Origin: Bisporella sp. PMI_857
Lineage: Eukaryota; Ascomycota; Leotiomycetes; Helotiales; Helotiaceae
NCBI GenBank assembly: GCA_021307315.1
Contig: JAJSPD010000188.1
Coordinates: 1-30,058 of the forward strand
DNA length: 30,058 nucleotides
Reading direction: 5' to 3'
The notes beneath the pieces were generated by a model. That model worked only from the letters and a program-made list of their open reading frames with translations. It did not search any database and was not told the origin of the DNA. How positions within the stretch are numbered: the stretch's first letter is position 1; each line of letters starts with the position of its first letter. A program made the translations under genes and the position numbers. Shown here in pieces: positions 10,333 to 18,981 of the stretch.

Positions 10333-11241
10333 ATGGAGAATTCATGGGCGTCTGGACCATTCAAACTCCTAACAACACCTCGGTCAAAGCTGAATGTAAG
10401 AATTCTCAGCATAGAAAACTTATGACATACTGATTATTGGTAGGGCAAACCGGAGACTAATTCCTGTAGTAGCGCTACGGATATGGCACTCGTCCATAAC
10501 TGCATAATCCGAGGCCTCAACGCAATATATCGTCAGGCGCCATATGTCAGTACTCGGAGCGATATCCATGACTTCATTGGGTACATTAAAGCATGGTGCC
10601 TTACACTCTCAGTACACCATGATACGGAAGAAGCAATTAGCTTTCCTCTACTAGAAGCTATGACCGGTGTGAAAGGCATCATGAACGCAAATGTGCTTCA
10701 ACACGAAGCATTTTATCATGGACTAAAAGCCTTGGAAGTCTACGCAACAGCCTGTCATGACTATAAAGCAGCCTATGATGGGAACTTCGTACGGGAGATC
10801 ATCGACAAGTTTGGCCCGACACTAACCGTTCATTTAGCGGATGAGATTAAAACACTAGAGGCCATGGACGATTATGAAGAGAGAATAGATTGGGAATTAT
10901 GGACTGAAAAGACAAAGGAGCACGCTATAAATCTTCCTGGCATGGTTCGTACCCCTTCCACTCTATCACAGATTACGTGTAAGTGATTGATGATCATTGT
11001 AAATCTAACATCAGTGTCTTAGGAGTACGCTGCTCCAATGATCCTGACAAATATGGATGTTACCTTTGAGAAAGAGCTACACAGGAAGCACTGGCCTCCG
11101 TTTAATTGGTTGTTGGTTCTCTTCATTAGATGGTACCTAATGCCGATGCAAAAGGATCTATGGAAATTTTCTTCTTGCGACTCTTATGGAATGCCAAGGA
11201 AATTTCCCTTTCTTGAATCAGATTCGAGTTGTGCCAGCTGA
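10333..11241 (+). CDS. Hemerythrin-like (HHE cation-binding) protein
   Basis: Proposed exons 10333-10395, 10444-10944 and 11023-11241 give 260 residues, usual for the fungal family. The first exon supplies SGPFKLL, like the start of fungal relatives. The four-helix HHE pattern is visible: MALVHN (His about 39), HHDTEE (His 79/80, Glu 83/84), QHEAFYH (His 108, 113) and VHLADEI (His 151, Glu 155). The last exon ends with the family tail WPPFNW, then CDSYGMPR. Such proteins hold a di-iron centre and may bind oxygen or iron; the role in fungal clusters is largely unassigned. The second intron is uncertain. The only donor I found that keeps the tail in frame is GTTCGT at 10945, while a stronger-looking GTAAGT at 10979 would put the tail out of frame. 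So either the donor is unusual or the gene is damaged at its 3' end. Confidence 0.8.
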
Positions 11242-11635
11242 ATAATAGTAGTAGATTTCGGTTGTGGTTGTCAGAAGGTAACTCGACGGTGGCGTAATCT
11301 AGAACTTTAGACCAGGGTCGCTACCAAGGTCGCTTGCTAGTAATGAATAGCCATTTATTAAAGAAAAATGCACTTACGTAAAACTAAAAGGTATTGATTG
11401 GGTTTCAGGACAACTCGGAAGGTTTTTGTGGCACTTATCTTGGCTGCCACAGATAAGCTGACTGGTACATGCAGTTGCTATCTCGGTTCCCGAGGTGCCG
11501 ATTCTAGGCTTTGTTTACTTTTTGTCTTTATTTGTTTTCGTCTTTTGAACTTCTAGCGGTTTAAAATCTCAGATTCTTTTGGCTTTCATCTCAATTCAGT
11601 TTTTGATTTCGTTAAATCTGTTATAGTAAATTAAG
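11242..11635 (+). promoter_or_regulatory. Upstream region of the DUF1295-type gene
   Basis: 394 bp without a gene. It holds the best palindromic site of the window at 11483-11493, 143 bp before the ATG, followed by a T-rich tract to the start. Confidence 0.55.
11483..11493. promoter_or_regulatory. AflR-type palindrome TCG-N5-CGA
   Basis: The sequence is TCGGTTCCCGA, an exact TCGN5CGA of the TCGG-N3-CCGA form. Flanking bases extend the symmetry (CTCGG...CCGAG). Confidence 0.6.
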
Positions 11636-12486
11636 ATGGAAAAGAAGGAGGCAATACTAGCTGCACCTCCCGATCATGTATCAAGAGCTAAAGGATCTTC
11701 TCCATTTGGTTCTACCATCTTTGTTGGTCTCCGCACCGTTGATATCTTCATACAATATGGAATCATTGCTAAAGGGTACGGTGCCCTTGCCATCACAAAA
11801 CTTGGTGGATCTGCCATAGATTTCAGCTCTTCGCCAAGCATGGTCCTTGGGCTTCCTCTTTGGCCTCTAGCAATTATAGGAATGTCAGCAGGGGGTGCTA
11901 TAAAGCAAGTTTATTGTCTTCTAGTACTCTCCGAGCAAGAAATGCCCGCCAGACTTTCAGTCATTGTCGGATTGGCGAATACATTCACCAACTCTCTTAA
12001 CGCATTGATCTTCAGCAGTGCCTTATTCTCTCCAACAACCAAAATGAATCACCTAAACGAGGTCTCACCTGTGTTAATCGCCGGCGTGGCATTGTATGTG
12101 CTTGGAATTTCAGCTGAGGTCATTGCGGAGATTCAACGTTCTAGGTTCAAGTCCAACCCAGGAAACAAAGGAAAACCATACACTGAAGGCCTATTTTCCT
12201 TAGCAAGACACATAAACTATGGGGGTTACACAATTATGAGGGCTGGATATGCAATAGCTTCAGGAGGATGGACCTGGGGATTTGTAACGGGATCTATCCT
12301 GCTCTATGATTTTGCCACCAGAGCTGTTCCTGCGCTCGATTATTATTGCTCCAACAAGGTAATCAGTTTGATATTTTTCATATATTCTCATGATGTCAAG
12401 CAGAATCTAACTTCTCGTAGTATGGCACCGCGTGGATAGCATTCAAGAAAAAGACAACAACCAAGTTGATTCCAGGAATCTACTAG
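11636..12486 (+). CDS. DUF1295-type polytopic membrane protein (steroid reductase / ICMT-like fold)
   Basis: Exons 11636-12358 and 12421-12486 (62-bp intron) join to 262 residues. Several hydrophobic segments are visible, including one around LPLWPLAIIGMSAGG and one around VSPVLIAGVALYVLG. The C-terminal half carries the family signature: TEGLFSLARHINYGGY, an altered form of the GLYRYSRHPNYFGE motif of DUF1295 and isoprenylcysteine methyltransferase-like proteins. The second exon supplies the conserved end TAWIAFKKK...KLIPGIY, which supports the splice. Relatives use NADPH for double-bond reduction or SAM for methyl transfer, and the sequence does not decide between them. It is expected in the ER membrane. 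A palindromic cluster site 143 bp upstream suggests co-regulation with the synthetase. Confidence 0.8.
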
Positions 12487-12779
12487 GATATTAGGAAGAT
12501 CCTGTGATAGCATCCTCGATCACGATAAAAGAAATCCATCAACTGTTCTTTTTCTTTTTTAATCTCGGGTTTTGGTATTCGCAGAAGCTTTTGATAAATA
12601 TTGCACAAATACATAATCCAAGGAGCATAGGGTTTAAGAAAATAGTTGTCCAATAAATAATTTTATTCTCACCTATTCCCTTTTCAAAACCAAGTCACAA
12701 TTAGTGCATCACTGAATACCATCGTTTCTTTAATTTCAATGTGGCAACGTGAAGTTTGCAGTACATATAACTAAGAGAG
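12487..12779. other. Convergent 3' flanks
   Basis: AT-rich stretch between two convergent stops, holding the 3' untranslated regions. No gene or clear element was seen. Confidence 0.5.
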
Positions 12780-13984
12780 CTATTTGCATTCAAAAGGCAA
12801 GCCACTCTCCTGTCTAATAGCACCGTAGATTCCAGAGATGTCGCCCTTTGATCCAGCATGTGTGCGTACCATCTTCATGTGCTCATTTACCACTTCGTAC
12901 GCCTTTAGCTTGGCTCCGCATCCAGCAGCAAGACCCAAAACTTGGCCGGCAAGGTGAATTGCCATGTCAATAGCCACCACAGGCTAAGACCAATTGCGTC
13001 AGTAGTAAATTCTATTCTTTGGGGATGGAAGGCATACCTCTTCACGATTATAGTAGTCGCCACTCACCATTCTTTTGGAGTACAGAAAGAATGGTCCAGG
13101 GAAGATCGCGCTGATGAATTTTTGTAAATTGGCATGGCCAAGCCCTGTTTTCTCAGCCAACACGTGGCCCTCTGCAACTGTTTCAATCATATTAAGAATG
13201 AATACATTGCCAATTACCTTTAGCAGTGAAGCTTTTCCATGTTCCTCTCCACTGAAATCAATAACTGCTCTTCCGATTCTGTGCATATCCCAGATGTCAA
13301 CAGCTAGAGAGACTTTCAAACTGGACTTAACGCTTGATAAGGCGAAACACTTACACGCCAGTGCAGTACGGTAACACTTTTTGAACAAGTTCTGGTTTTC
13401 CTGCAGGAACGCAGGTGAGCATTCCAGCTTCTGCCATACTCGGCTCACCAAAGACTACGTTACAATACTCAGCAGATAGTCATAAGAGATACTAGATATG
13501 TCTTATTTCGAAGCAATGAGAAGTCAATTAATCGTGAATAATACCTGGCATAGTAACAATTCCACCTCCAGCAGCCTCAATTCTTTCGGCTAATGCATTA
13601 CTTGACTTTGGCTCTGTGGTTGAGCAATTGACAAATAACTTCCCCTTGATGTCGGCTTTCAGAGCTATGTCGAAGGCTGCATCAACAGCATCGTCATCTG
13701 TCAAACAAGAAAAGATAATGTCTGATCTTTCGACTGCCTCTTGGATTGAATTTGCGATGATACAGCCTCCGATTCGCTTGGCTAAATCTGTCGCTTTCTT
13801 AGACGTCCGGTTGTAGACAATCAGTGATTTGTCAAGATTCCCCTTCTGTACTAAGTTTTTGCACATTGCCTAGAATAAAAATCAGATGCAGTACTGTAGG
13901 ATGTTTACGATTTTGAATGCGCCAATAATTGTCACGTACCTGACCCATATGACCCAAGCCAATGTATGCTATCTGAGGCGCCAT
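12780..13984 (-). CDS. NAD(P)-dependent beta-hydroxyacid dehydrogenase (3-hydroxyisobutyrate dehydrogenase family)
   Basis: Exons 13984-13940, 13869-13545, 13454-13355, 13278-13038 and 12983-12780 (introns 70, 90, 76 and 54 bp) join in phase to 304 residues, the family length. The N-terminal Rossmann loop GLGHMGQAM (residues 9-17) spans the first splice. NRTSKKA follows, a cofactor-selecting loop whose Arg-Thr-Ser suits NADP(H). Then come the substrate-binding TMPVFGEPSMAEAG and the catalytic region GKASLLKVIGN with Lys about 177 and Asn about 181. The family oxidises beta-hydroxy acids or runs in reverse as glyoxylate, succinic semialdehyde or imine reductase. In this setting a reduction of a keto acid or of a product carbonyl is plausible, but the substrate is not shown. 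It shares a short divergent promoter with the O-methyltransferase, with one TCG-N5-CGG site 116 bp upstream. Confidence 0.92.
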
Positions 13985-14391
13985 TATTATGTTTGCTGAT
14001 TTCAAATGCAGCTGTTGACTGGCATAGTTTTTATTGTTGTTTTAGGATTAGATTTAAAATTTGACGCAAAGCTTCCCAGGCTGTTGGACTTATGGCATCT
14101 CGGTCCCCGGTGGTTGTGTGGGTTATACAGAGAGCCGGGTTCGCTTGTGGTATGATGGGCCTGTAGGGATACGAGCGGCGATTACCTGCAGAACTTTGCA
14201 GGACAAAAAGAATAGAGTAAGCTTGATTGCGTTTCCGGCACCAGTTACCCTGATGTTTACATAGTTCTTTTTCCACTTTCAAAGCTTTTTAGCATTAACT
14301 ATTGAAGTGTTCGAGTGCCAAGATAGACGAACTGAGAGGCTCTTTTACAAATTTTATTTGAAGCCTCTGAGACAAACCAGAACACATCAAT
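13985..14391. promoter_or_regulatory. Divergent promoter, dehydrogenase / O-methyltransferase
   Basis: 407 bp between two divergent starts, with a single TCG-N5-CGG site at 14100-14110. One site placed like this could co-regulate both genes. Confidence 0.6.
14100..14110 (+). promoter_or_regulatory. AflR-type site TCG-N5-CGG
   Basis: The sequence is TCGGTCCCCGG, of the TCGG-N3-CCGG form. It shares a longer stretch, ATCTCGGTYCCCG, with the site at 11483. Confidence 0.55.
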
Positions 14392-15865
14392 ATGAGTTTA
14401 CTTGAAGAGTATGCCGTCGAAATTACGGCCCAAGCTATAAAGATGACGGAGTTGCTGAAGAAGAAAGGCTTAGCTCTTCCATCTTTCTCTCGTGATGGAC
14501 CGTCTTCAGTGCCTGCAGGCCCAGAATACAAGGAAGTACAGGAAGCCCGTATGTCACTCATTGATGCCGCCGCAGCAATCCAGCACCTTGCAGTTGGCCC
14601 AGAAGATTGGATTAAATGGCAAGCATTAACAGTAAGATTTTAATCTCTCTAAGTTGGCTGTAAGATGCCGGATGAGTAAATACTGATGAATGATGCTTTA
14701 GCTCAAACACGATATGTTTGTCCTCACAGCCCTTGCTCACTTCGACGTGTTTTCTGCTGTGCCTTTGAACGGTGAAATCTCCTATGCCGACCTAGCTACC
14801 AAAGTGGGAGTTTCAATCAGTCATATCAAACGCATTATTCGACACGCTATGACTAACAACATTTTCGCAGAGTCGAGACCAGGTTATGTAATACATACTG
14901 CTACATCAGCTATCCCAGTTAAATTTCCTACTATTAAAGCCTGGATTGGACATAATGGGGACGATGTAGCCTCAGCCAGTGTGAAAGTCATTGAAGCGAT
15001 GACAAGATGGGGATATAGCCAAGAACCAGCTGAAAGCGGGTTTGGAATTGCTTTTGGCCTCGATACATCCGCAGGACGCGATAGCGTGTTTACTTTCGTT
15101 CAACAAGATGGTGATGGCGAGAACAAAGGTTGGAGGATGAAGCGGATTGGTCAAGCTATGGAGAGTATGAAAGGCACTGGGGCTTATGATGTTAGCCATA
15201 TACATGCTGGTTTTGATTGGGGCGGTTTAGGAAATGCAAAGGTAGTTGATGTAAGTGCTGTTGCTCTCGGATTTCTCTAAATTTCGCGTGCCTAGTCCCC
15301 ACTTGGCAACTTCTCTCCCTCATCCAACCATGGTACTTACCAGTTATAGCTCGGTGGTTCTGTTGGACATCTATCATTTGAAATCGCTCGCAAGAACCCA
15401 AATATTTCCTGTGTTGTCCAGGACTACGCAGCACTCGAGCCACAATTTCACCAGCTCCGTCCAAAAGAGCTAGTCGACAGAGTATCCTTCCAGGGTCACG
15501 ATATCTTTACGCTGCAACCAGTCAAACACGCCGACGTCTATATTTTTAGATTCGTATTCCATGATTGGCCGGACTCCCATTGCGTGCAGCTATTAAAGTC
15601 TGTGATACCTGTTATGAAGCCAACAAGTAAGATTTTAATTGTGGATGGCATTGTCGATCGGTGGGAAGATGTCAAAAATAAGGCTATGGACAGGCTTGTT
15701 ACATCAATAGACCTTCAAGTCTGGGCTATGATGAATGCGAAGGAAAGGACACAGGAGGACTGGGTAGAGTTGCTAAAGAGCGCGTCCCCAAAGTTGACAG
15801 CAAAAACATTCTGTAAGCCTGAAGGAAGTGCAGCGGGTTTCATCGAAGCATTTCTCTTAGATTAG
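14392..15865 (+). CDS. SAM-dependent O-methyltransferase (plant/fungal type 2)
   Basis: Exons 14392-14631, 14702-15250 and 15350-15865 (introns 70 and 99 bp) join to 434 residues, typical for fungal cluster O-methyltransferases such as the sterigmatocystin type. The N-terminal half has the winged-helix dimerisation region (DLATKVGVSISHIKRIIRHAM). The SAM-binding glycine motif VVDLGGSVGH (about 261-270) is made by joining exons 2 and 3. RFVFHDWPD carries the expected catalytic His about 334, and KILIVDGIVD is the late SAM-fold strand. It transfers a methyl group to a hydroxyl, most likely a phenol or enol of the synthetase product. It is divergent from the dehydrogenase and shares its promoter site. 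Confidence 0.93.
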
Positions 15866-15976
15866 GTTGAGGTGTTTGGCTCCTAAGTCGGTGGACAGTT
15901 TAATCACTATTCAATGGAAAAGATTCAATCTCAATGTACATTAATTGCTAGCAGTGTTGGAAATTTTTTTTTTTAA

Positions 15977-16002
15977 TTAATCTAACTTAATTATTAGATT
16001 AA
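15977..16002. repeat. Perfect 9-bp inverted repeat
   Basis: TTAATCTAA (15977-15985) and TTAGATTAA (15994-16002) pair across an 8-nt AT-rich loop, 112 bp after the methyltransferase stop. In such AT-rich DNA it may be chance; a 3'-end processing role is not shown. Confidence 0.5.
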
Positions 16003-16220
16003 CGTAGCTCATAAGCGACCCGGCAACCCAAGTAACCTGTCACCTTTTTCTTGGCATTGTACAAAATCACTTTTAATGACAATTATTTTCTACTACAAAA
16101 TAGCTTGTATATATAAAAAATATCATTTTATTTTTGTTGTTAATACCGCACCAAATTGCTTGGCCCTACTGCCTTAGCTGTGCTATATAGTCTTTGGCTG
16201 ATACAGCACGTTAAAAGGAA

Positions 16221-16250
16221 TAATAACAATAACAACAATAATAACAATAG
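16221..16250 (+). repeat. AAC/AAT microsatellite-like tract
   Basis: Imperfect short tandem units of TAA and CAA over about 30 bp inside the AT-rich block. Confidence 0.6.
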
Positions 16251-16689
16251 TATACTAAAATTAGAAATAAGACTAAACCTTCTTAACTTTTTCTAGTAAG
16301 TAAATAAAAGAAATCCCAAAGTATAAAAAGAAGACTATCAAGAGAAAAATTTTTAAAAACGCCTTTATTAGCCAAGCCTTTTACTATAAAATACTGTAAA
16401 GAAAAATTAATTACTCTTCTTTTCCCTATACGTACAAGGTTTACGAATATCTATAAGGGGAACTAGCCTTAAAGAACTGGAAAAAATGTATAAAAAAGCG
16501 AGCCTTGGCGAGCTACAAACCTCGTTTAAGAATACTCGAATAGAGAATAATGTAATACAACTTAATAGTGTAACATGCCCACATCCTATCCGGCGTAAAT
16601 CTTAGTTTCTAGCCGTACTGCCATTTTTTAAAACAAAATCGGCGTTCTGCTTGACGTGTTGAGTGTCGCTCTAAATTCGGGATGGATTG

Positions 16690-16700
16690 CCGGATTCCGA
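16690..16700 (-). promoter_or_regulatory. AflR-type site TCG-N5-CGG, minus strand
   Basis: CCGGATTCCGA on the plus strand reads TCGGAATCCGG on the minus strand. It lies 189 bp before the ferric-reductase-like ATG and is of the TCGG-N3-CCGG form. Confidence 0.52.
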
Positions 16701-16888
16701 TGTCCCGGTTGCCGTGGGCTGTAATTTATCATCCACGTACGACTATCTTACATGTGACAACACATTTTTATATCCATTTTGATTATTTCACTTCAATTCA
16801 TGTGAGATAGGCCACAACCTACCTCTGAAGCCAAAGCATATTTTATTTCTAAACATCAATTTTTAAAAGTTGAGGAGTTGTCTATATA

Positions 16889-18623
16889 ATGGCAGGTTTA
16901 GTCGGCGTCGCAACCATAGCTCAATCGAGCACCTTACTCCCTATACTTTGGATGATGCTATGGTCATTTCTGACAGGAGAATACAGCGAAGACGAAGAGA
17001 ATAGACAGGAGCGATTGATCAATACAAACTCAAGCCGTAAACGTAGAAGAAAGATATCTATTTGGAGGGATCGTATGGTTTGGTGGTTTCAAGATGAAGT
17101 ACTGATCGGGTGGGGTACAAAATCCGAATGGGTATTTGCGGTGTGCTGGACTGTTTGGCTGTGCTTGTTGGCGGCCCATAGTTCAGATCACGGTATACAC
17201 TCTTTCGGGCTGTTAAAAGAATGCAAACGCTGATGGAAATTGGTAAATAGTGTATATCAAGCTCGTTAGGCACCTTGGAGTGATGGCAGTCTCACAGCTA
17301 CCGACATGTACGTTATTGGCTTTGAAGTCTCACTGGTCACCCTTTCAAGCCTTCTTGAAACTGTCACACGAGGAGCTTGACCCTTATCACCGGGCTCTAG
17401 GCCGCATAATTATCATCTTGTCGACTTTGCATGGTGTCTTGTACATTCAGTTTTTTCTTGCCCACCACGTCATCCCAGAAGCTGGGAAAGCCTATGTGGT
17501 GGTTGTCGGTCTGAGTGCTGTATGTGCGCTCTGGGTCCTGGGAATCTGCAGTATTTCAAAGGTTCGAAAACGCAGCTACCGGGTCTTCTACGGGTTCCAT
17601 CACGCCATGTTTATTGCCATCATGCTATGTCTTTTCATTCATGTTGCAGTGGCTAGACCTTTTGTGCTCGAGTCAGTTTTAATTTACCTCATGAACCAGC
17701 TTCTCCGCAGCACTAACACAAAATCACTGGCGGCTGAGCTGAATTTCAATAACGACTCGAACGTTCTGAAGATTTCAATAGCCATTCCAAGCGACTCGCG
17801 AGATTACCCTGCGGGATCCAGCGTCAATATCTCCACAGGGTCACGCCATTGGTTACAAAAATTTTGCAGTGGATATTTCTCCAATCCATTCACAATAACT
17901 TATGAGAGAAGCACGGGAATGTTTACCATTTATCTGAAAACTCGCGGCAAACGAACGAAGGCATTGGCCACCCTCCCAAAGCAAACAATTATGTCTGTAG
18001 AGGGCCCGTACGGGAAAGCCTCCACTTACGAAGCTTCATTACCAGGATATCTCATTGGCCACGCGGATCGTGTTCTTCTGGTTGCTGGTGGTGTTGGAGC
18101 AACTTTTGTATTCTCTGTAGCACATGGCCTACTGGAGAGGATACAAGAGAAACAAATCAAAAACCTTCGGAAGTTTTTGACAGTGGTCTGGGTAGTGCGC
18201 AACGAAGATGACATAGCACGGGCAGATTCGATACTACAAAGAGGCAACAAAGACTCTGATACAGCGGTTTTGGCCGATGTGACTACATTATACTTCAGTC
18301 AACCGTCTTGGAACGATGTAAACCCCGATGCTGAGCCTGAACTATTCGACCTTGTCGAAGATCCAAATGAAGATCAGCCACTAAGACCTCTCGTAAAGAG
18401 CGAATCAGACGCAGACCATACCGGTGTAGAGAAACCTCAATTTGGCCGACCGTCCTTCAAAGAAATCGTCGAAGACTTCTTGGGAGATATGGCTGCTGAG
18501 AAAACTGCTGCTGTAGCAGTATGTGGTCCCCTATCTTTACGCAAGGATCTGAGACGAGCTGTGGGTTGTCATGTACAGAAAGGCGCCAAGGTATGGTGGC
18601 ATGAGGAGAAATTTGGACAATAA
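16889..18623 (+). CDS. Ferric-reductase-like transmembrane flavocytochrome (FRE family)
   Basis: Exons 16889-17192 and 17251-18623 (58-bp intron) join to 558 residues, shorter than many fungal FREs of about 600-750. Membrane helices carry the heme-ligand pattern: His about 148 and 162 in HRALGRIIIILSTLH, then His 218/219 and 232 in FHHAMFIAIMLCLFIH. The C-terminal half is an FAD/NAD(P)H module: NPFT (about 313-316) stands where the family usually has HPFT, GPYG follows, GGVGAT (about 381-386) binds nucleotide, and AVCGPLSLRKDLRRAV is the NADPH-site Cys-Gly segment. Such proteins move electrons from NADPH through FAD and two hemes to metal chelates or quinones across a membrane. The His-to-Asn change in the flavin motif may alter FAD binding. 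In the cluster it could supply reduced metal or act on a quinone product; both are inference. Confidence 0.9.
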
Positions 18624-18981
18624 GTCCCAATCATTAGTGGTGACTTCATGGAGGAGTTGTAATAAATTATTCGCGGCATTAAGCGTAATAGAGACTTGGG
18701 GAAAGGAGTTAAGTTATAAATTCACGTTTAAACCAAAAAGTATAGAGGTATCGATCTATGCAGGATGTATGTTGAACTACTCAATTTCAGACCCAGCAAG
18801 TAAGTTAACAAATACGCCTGGCACAACCTACCACAATTGCGAATAGATTTTATCTGTTCATAAATGATCTGTAGCGCCCAACACACCCGTCACTTTAGGA
18901 ATTTTGTTTGTCCATATACCTATTGTGCACCTTCACCATGCAACTAGGACTCTGGCTTACCAACTATCGGTGCAGATGCAA
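18624..18981. other. Convergent 3' flanks
   Basis: 358 bp between the reductase stop and the transporter stop. No gene or shared site was found. Confidence 0.5.

Larger units (their letters stand above)
15866..16688. other. AT-rich intergenic block, probable degenerate repeat
   Basis: No gene is seen. Base composition shifts sharply to AT, with many stop codons in all frames. It contains a poly-T run near 15964-15974, a perfect hairpin at 15977-16002 and an AAC/AAT microsatellite at 16221-16250. It may be a RIP-degraded transposon remnant, but I could not recognise a transposase or clear terminal repeats. Confidence 0.4.

Noticed and set aside
16440..16560. Possible transposase remnant in the AT-rich block
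   Set aside because: A short frame (ELEKMYKKASLGELQ) was not enough to assign a family, and no terminal repeats were confirmed.
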